Assembly (NCBI GenBank): GCA_900546215.1
Contig: URCD01000091.1
Span: 1 to 9,131 of the forward strand
DNA: 9,131 nucleotides
Direction of reading: 5' to 3'
Source: an uncultured Eubacteriales bacterium
GTDB lineage: Bacteria; Bacillota; Clostridia; Lachnospirales; Anaerotignaceae
Shown here: positions 6,420-9,131 of the stretch, piece by piece
Numbering within the stretch: position 1 is the stretch's first letter
Layout of the letters: each line of letters opens with the position of its first letter
Notes under the pieces: model-generated
What the model saw: only the letters and a program-made list of their open reading frames with translations
The model's database searches: none
Told to the model about the DNA's origin: nothing
Translations under genes and position numbers: made by a program

Positions 6420-7313
6420 ATGTTAATTAATGGAGAAATAAATTTAAGAAGTGTTAGAAGAAACTACTATACAAACTCAAAAAATTATTCGGAAAATCTA
6501 AGCTTATCAGAGACAGGCAATTCTGATGTAGTCATAAAAATTGACGAAGTGACTCCTGCGGGAATTCCGCCTACCGAATACAACGAAAGTGCAGTAAGCT
6601 TTATAGAGCCCGATGAAAGCGGAACAGAAAGAAGAAGCGGAGTTATTTATGAAAACAACCCCACTGAAACGCCCAATAGCATTTCAGAAACAACTGTAAA
6701 AACCGAAACAGCATCTGAAACAGCATCACCTTACTCATATGTAAGATTTTTTAACTTGATTCCTGACAGCGGCAACGTTAATATATTTATTAACAGTGAT
6801 AAAATTGCTGAAAACGTTGAGGCTGGAAAAGGTACTGAGTACGTTTCTTTACCACCTGGAATTTATGATATTGAATTCTTTTCAGCCGACGGAAGTGACA
6901 GGCTTCTGTACAATTACAGGTTTAAGGCTCTTCCTGAAATGAGCTCGACTTTGGCTCTTTCTGGAAGCGGGAGTATATACTCCGTTTCCGATATAAGCGG
7001 TTCAGCTCCAAAATGCTTTTTCAATACCGCCTATCTGCGTTTTGCCCAGCTTTCTATGAACGCTCCCGCTATGGACGTATTTATTGACGGTATAGCTGTT
7101 ATTGCAGGAATTACCTTTGGTGAGGTATCGGCCTTTATCGGCGTTCCAAGCGGAGTTCATAATGTAAAGCTTACAGCATCCGGGACTGGAATTATTTTAA
7201 TTAATGAATCTGAAAACTTCCCGGCAGGCTCAGTAAACAACATGCTTATTACCTCCAAAAACGGCAGCAATTATACACTTACTATCATCTCGGATGGTAA
7301 TGCCTGCTTATAA
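6420..7313 (+). CDS. Uncharacterised protein with two DUF4397-like domains
   Basis: This 297-residue protein has no assigned function. GGGAG (6408-6412) lies 7 bases before the ATG. Residues 1-30 carry no signal peptide or membrane helix. Residues about 30-106 are a low-complexity stretch rich in Ser, Thr, Glu and Asn, with a short TETASE-TAS repeat (95-103). Two similar beta-rich units follow: YVRFFNLIPDSGNVNIFI at 107-124, running to about 184, and YLRFAQLSMNAPAMDVFIDG at 205-224, running to about 292. Each has a PxG turn (LPPGIYDIEF, VPSGVHNVKL) typical of DUF4397, a family of immunoglobulin-like beta domains often found on exported proteins. Two tandem stops end the gene. It is divergent from dnaE and stands alone. 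Without a secretion signal it may be cytoplasmic or, if the sigma-K-like promoter is real, part of the spore outer layers; both are inference. Confidence 0.75.
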   Translation: MLINGEINLRSVRRNYYTNSKNYSENLSLSETGNSDVVIKIDEVTPAGIPPTEYNESAVSFIEPDESGTERRSGVIYENNPTETPNSISETTVKTETASETASPYSYVRFFNLIPDSGNVNIFINSDKIAENVEAGKGTEYVSLPPGIYDIEFFSADGSDRLLYNYRFKALPEMSSTLALSGSGSIYSVSDISGSAPKCFFNTAYLRFAQLSMNAPAMDVFIDGIAVIAGITFGEVSAFIGVPSGVHNVKLTASGTGIILINESENFPAGSVNNMLITSKNGSNYTLTIISDGNACL

Positions 7314-7629
7314 TAAAAAAGCAACCTGAAATCTGATTAAAATGCGCCGTTAACTCTAATTACAGTATTTTGTCAGACATCAAACTGCCTTTTTCAAGGA
7401 ATAAAAATGCCGAAATTCAGGCATATAACCTCAATAAAAGGCTTCTTGGAAATTTATATATGTATCAAAATTAACAATTTAATATTGTTATTTCTTCAAA
7501 AGTTTGTTATTTTTTATTTTCTTTTACAAAATTAAAAAAAATTCAAATTTTTGTTTAGAATTAATTCTACTAATTGTCGATTTATACCCATAAACATTGA
7601 AAAAATCAGCAAAAATCCAACACAGCAAA
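7314..7629. other. Long AT-rich intergenic region without a gene
   Basis: No reading frame with a ribosome binding site was found here on either strand. No convincing terminator follows the DUF4397-like gene: the best hairpin is ATGCC...GGCAT (7407-7424) with a 5-bp stem and no T-run. Two AT-rich dyads stand out: TAACAAT...ATTGTTA (7472-7490, 5-base loop) and the perfect 14-base palindrome TAGAATTAATTCTA (7556-7569). From about 7490 to 7620 the DNA is strongly A/T-rich with runs of T and A, which could be a bent region upstream of the oxidoreductase promoter. Confidence 0.6.
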
Positions 7630-7648
7630 TTTGTTGTAAGACAACAAA
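7630..7648. repeat. Inverted repeat upstream of the oxidoreductase promoter
   Basis: TTTGTTGT (7630-7637) and ACAACAAA (7641-7648) are perfect 8-base inverted arms around a 3-base centre. The right arm shares AACAAA (7643-7648) with the left arm of the larger dyad that follows, so one half-site belongs to both. Its position upstream of the -35 suits a protein-binding site. Confidence 0.6.
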
Positions 7649-7687
7649 GTAATTTCTTTACTGTTGCGGTAAAGAAATTACTTTGTT
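7643..7687. repeat. Perfect 19-bp inverted repeat over the oxidoreductase promoter
   Basis: Two perfect 19-base arms (7643-7661 and 7669-7687) flank a 7-base centre (TGTTGCG). Each arm holds its own dyad GTAA-N5-TTAC (7649-7661 and 7669-7681), with centres 20 bases apart, about two helical turns. The proposed -35 lies mostly in the centre, the spacer is the right arm, and the first base of the -10 is its last base. Such placement suggests an operator where a bound protein would block RNA polymerase. It is not followed by a T-run like a terminator. Confidence 0.75.
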
Positions 7688-7692
7688 ATAAT
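7664..7692 (+). promoter_or_regulatory. Promoter of the pyruvate:ferredoxin oxidoreductase gene
   Basis: TATAAT (7687-7692) is exact consensus and is preceded by TGT (7684-7686), an extended -10. TTGCGG (7664-7669) is 17 bases upstream as a weak -35. Transcription would start near 7699, giving a leader of about 60 bases that includes the 12-base palindrome AATTTGCAAATT (7704-7715). A weak -35 with an extended -10 embedded in inverted repeats fits a regulated promoter. Confidence 0.65.
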
Positions 7693-7744
7693 TTATATGT
7701 ACGAATTTGCAAATTTTAACCAACTTACAATGGTAGATAAAATT

Positions 7745-7751
7745 AAGGAGG
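7745..7751 (+). promoter_or_regulatory. Ribosome binding site setting the start at 7760
   Basis: AAGGAGG lies 8 bases before ATG 7760-7762. Another in-frame ATG at 7754-7756 is only two bases from this site, too close for efficient use, so the later ATG was chosen. Confidence 0.8.
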
Positions 7752-7759
7752 ATATGCAA

Positions 7760-9131
7760 ATGTCTAAAGTAATGAAAACTATGGACGGTAATGAAGCTGC
7801 TGCTTTCGCATCATATGCGTTTACAGAGGTTGCGGGAATTTTCCCCATAACACCGTCATCCCCGATGGCTGAACATACAGATGACTGGGCAGCCAACGGA
7901 AAGAAAAATATTTTTGGCCAGACTGTTAAAGTAATTGAAATGCAGTCAGAGGCAGGCGCAGCAGGTACTGTACACGGTTCACTTGCAGCAGGCGCATTAA
8001 CTACTACATACACAGCAAGCCAGGGACTTCTTCTTATGATCCCTAACATGTATAAGATTGCCGGAGAACTCCTTCCCGGTGTATTCCATGTAAGTGCCAG
8101 AGCTCTTGCAAGCCATGCCCTTTCTATTTTCGGTGACCATTCAGACGTTATGGCTTGCCGTCAGACAGGCTTTGCTATGCTTTGTTCAAACTCTGTTCAG
8201 GAAGTTATGGACTTAGGCACAGTTGCTCACCTTTCAGCAATCAAAGGAAGAGTTCCTTTCCTTCACTTCTTTGACGGATTCCGTACATCACACGAAATTC
8301 AGAAGGTTGAATGTATTGATTATGATGAGCTTTCAAAAATTGTTGATATGGATGCTGTAAACGCATTCAGAAGAAGAGCTCTCAACCCTGAGCATCCTGT
8401 ATTAAGAGGTACAGCTCAGAACCCTGATATATTCTTCCAGGCAAGAGAAGCATGCAACCCTTACTATGAAAATATCGTAGGCGTTTGTGAAGACTACTTA
8501 AAAGAAATCAGCCGTATAACAGGCAGAGATTATAAATTATTCAACTATTACGGCGCACCCGATGCTGACAGAGTTATTATCGCTATGGGCTCCGCTTGTG
8601 AAACAATTGAAGAAACAATTGATTACCTTATGGCTAAAGGCGAGAAGGTTGGTCTTATTAAGGTTCATCTTTACAGACCTTTCTCAGTAGAGCATTTCCT
8701 TGGCGCAATTCCCAAGACTTGCAAGAAGATCGCTGTTCTTGACAGAACAAAAGAGCCCGGAGCGCAGGGAGAGCCCTTATATCAGGACGTATGTACAGCA
8801 CTCTTTGACAAGGCTGACAGACCTCAAATCGTTGCTGGACGCTACGGCTTAGGCTCAAAAGATACTACACCTGCTCAGTTTATCGCTGTTTATGAAAACC
8901 TTAAAGCAGCTGAACCTAAGAACCATTTTACAATCGGTATTGTTGACGACGTTACATTCCACTCACTTGAGGTTGGAGCTCCTGTTGACGTAACAGAAGG
9001 CGACGGCACAATCCAGTGTAAGTTCTGGGGTCTTGGTGCTGACGGTACAGTTGGTGCTAACAAAAACTCAATTAAAATCATTGGTGACCATACAGACAAA
9101 TATGCTCAGGCATACTTTGATTATGATTCTA
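7760..9131 (+). CDS. nifJ: Pyruvate:ferredoxin (flavodoxin) oxidoreductase, N-terminal part (cut by right edge)
   Basis: The enzyme (also called PFOR or Por) converts pyruvate and CoA to acetyl-CoA and CO2, reducing ferredoxin or flavodoxin, using thiamine diphosphate and iron-sulfur clusters in the cytoplasm of anaerobes. The frame is open for 457 codons and runs off the edge; the single-chain family is about 1170-1190 residues, so some 40% is visible. Present are domain I with PITPSSPMAEH (29-39, T31), IEMQSEAGAAG (59-69, E64) and HVSARALASHALSIFGDHSDV (T31, E64 and R114 match the numbering of the Desulfovibrio africanus enzyme), domain II (about 259-390, VLDRTKEPGAQGEPLY at 326-341), and the start of domain III (KFWGLGADGTVGANKNSIKIIG). 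The cluster-binding and C-terminal thiamine diphosphate domains lie beyond the window. Asn codons are 12 AAC to 3 AAT despite the AT-rich genome, a sign of strong expression. Confidence 0.96.
   Translation, partial: MSKVMKTMDGNEAAAFASYAFTEVAGIFPITPSSPMAEHTDDWAANGKKNIFGQTVKVIEMQSEAGAAGTVHGSLAAGALTTTYTASQGLLLMIPNMYKIAGELLPGVFHVSARALASHALSIFGDHSDVMACRQTGFAMLCSNSVQEVMDLGTVAHLSAIKGRVPFLHFFDGFRTSHEIQKVECIDYDELSKIVDMDAVNAFRRRALNPEHPVLRGTAQNPDIFFQAREACNPYYENIVGVCEDYLKEISRITGRDYKLFNYYGAPDADRVIIAMGSACETIEETIDYLMAKGEKVGLIKVHLYRPFSVEHFLGAIPKTCKKIAVLDRTKEPGAQGEPLYQDVCTALFDKADRPQIVAGRYGLGSKDTTPAQFIAVYENLKAAEPKNHFTIGIVDDVTFHSLEVGAPVDVTEGDGTIQCKFWGLGADGTVGANKNSIKIIGDHTDKYAQAYFDYDS

Noticed and set aside
7407..7424. 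Terminator hairpin after the DUF4397-like gene
   Set aside because: It has only a five-base stem with an eight-base loop and no following T-run.
7630..7648. Rex (NADH-sensing repressor) operator
   Set aside because: The Rex consensus is TTGTTAA-N4-TTAACAA. Here the arms are TTTGTTGT/ACAACAAA with a 3-base centre, so spacing and inner bases do not match, although the TTGTT/AACAA ends are similar.
7643..7687. Rho-independent terminator for the DUF4397-like gene
   Set aside because: The stem is mostly A/T, no T-run follows, it is over 300 bases from the stop codon, and it coincides with a consensus extended -10.
7693..8049. A 118-codon minus-strand open frame over the start of the oxidoreductase gene
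   Set aside because: It is antisense to highly conserved domain I residues and would end in the oxidoreductase leader; no ribosome binding site supports it. The shorter minus-strand frames at 8658-9099 fail likewise.

Overview
The window looks like chromosomal DNA of a spore-forming, low-GC Firmicute, most likely class Clostridia. The signs are a stage V sporulation gene (spoVAA) behind a sigma-G-like promoter, a dnaE-pfkA gene pair, a pyruvate:ferredoxin oxidoreductase of anaerobic type, strong AGGAGG-type ribosome binding sites and AT-rich intergenic DNA. I cannot name a genus. There is no rRNA, tRNA, CRISPR array, insertion sequence or phage gene. The region reads as ordinary core chromosome with a few uncharacterised small genes.

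Layout, left to right. (1) 1-476, minus: the 5' part of spoVAA, running off the left edge. (2) 659-1510, plus: an AraC-type regulator with a C-terminal GyrI-like ligand-binding domain, divergent from spoVAA. (3) A perfect 32-bp palindrome (1516-1547) that should end transcription from both sides. (4) 1558-6266, minus: a probable operon dnaE - pfkA - small DUF6440 gene, from a near-consensus sigma-A promoter at 6307-6335. (5) 6420-7313, plus: an uncharacterised protein with two DUF4397-like domains and no signal peptide, divergent from dnaE. (6) 7314-7759: about 445 bases of AT-rich non-coding DNA, ending in an elaborate set of inverted repeats over a promoter. (7) 7760-9131, plus: the first 457 codons of pyruvate:ferredoxin oxidoreductase, cut by the right edge.

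The dnaE-pfkA operon joins DNA replication (polymerase III alpha subunit) to glycolysis (phosphofructokinase), a pairing known in Firmicutes. The oxidoreductase takes pyruvate from that glycolytic pathway to acetyl-CoA and reduced ferredoxin, the central energy step of clostridial fermentation. Its codon use (12 AAC to 3 AAT for Asn) fits high expression.

I found no clearly new biological system. The points most worth checking are the nested inverted repeats on the oxidoreductase promoter, a well-placed internal ribosome binding site in the AraC-type gene at the domain boundary, and the uncharacterised DUF4397-like gene. All assignments come from reading the sequence and from remembered family features; no database search was run.
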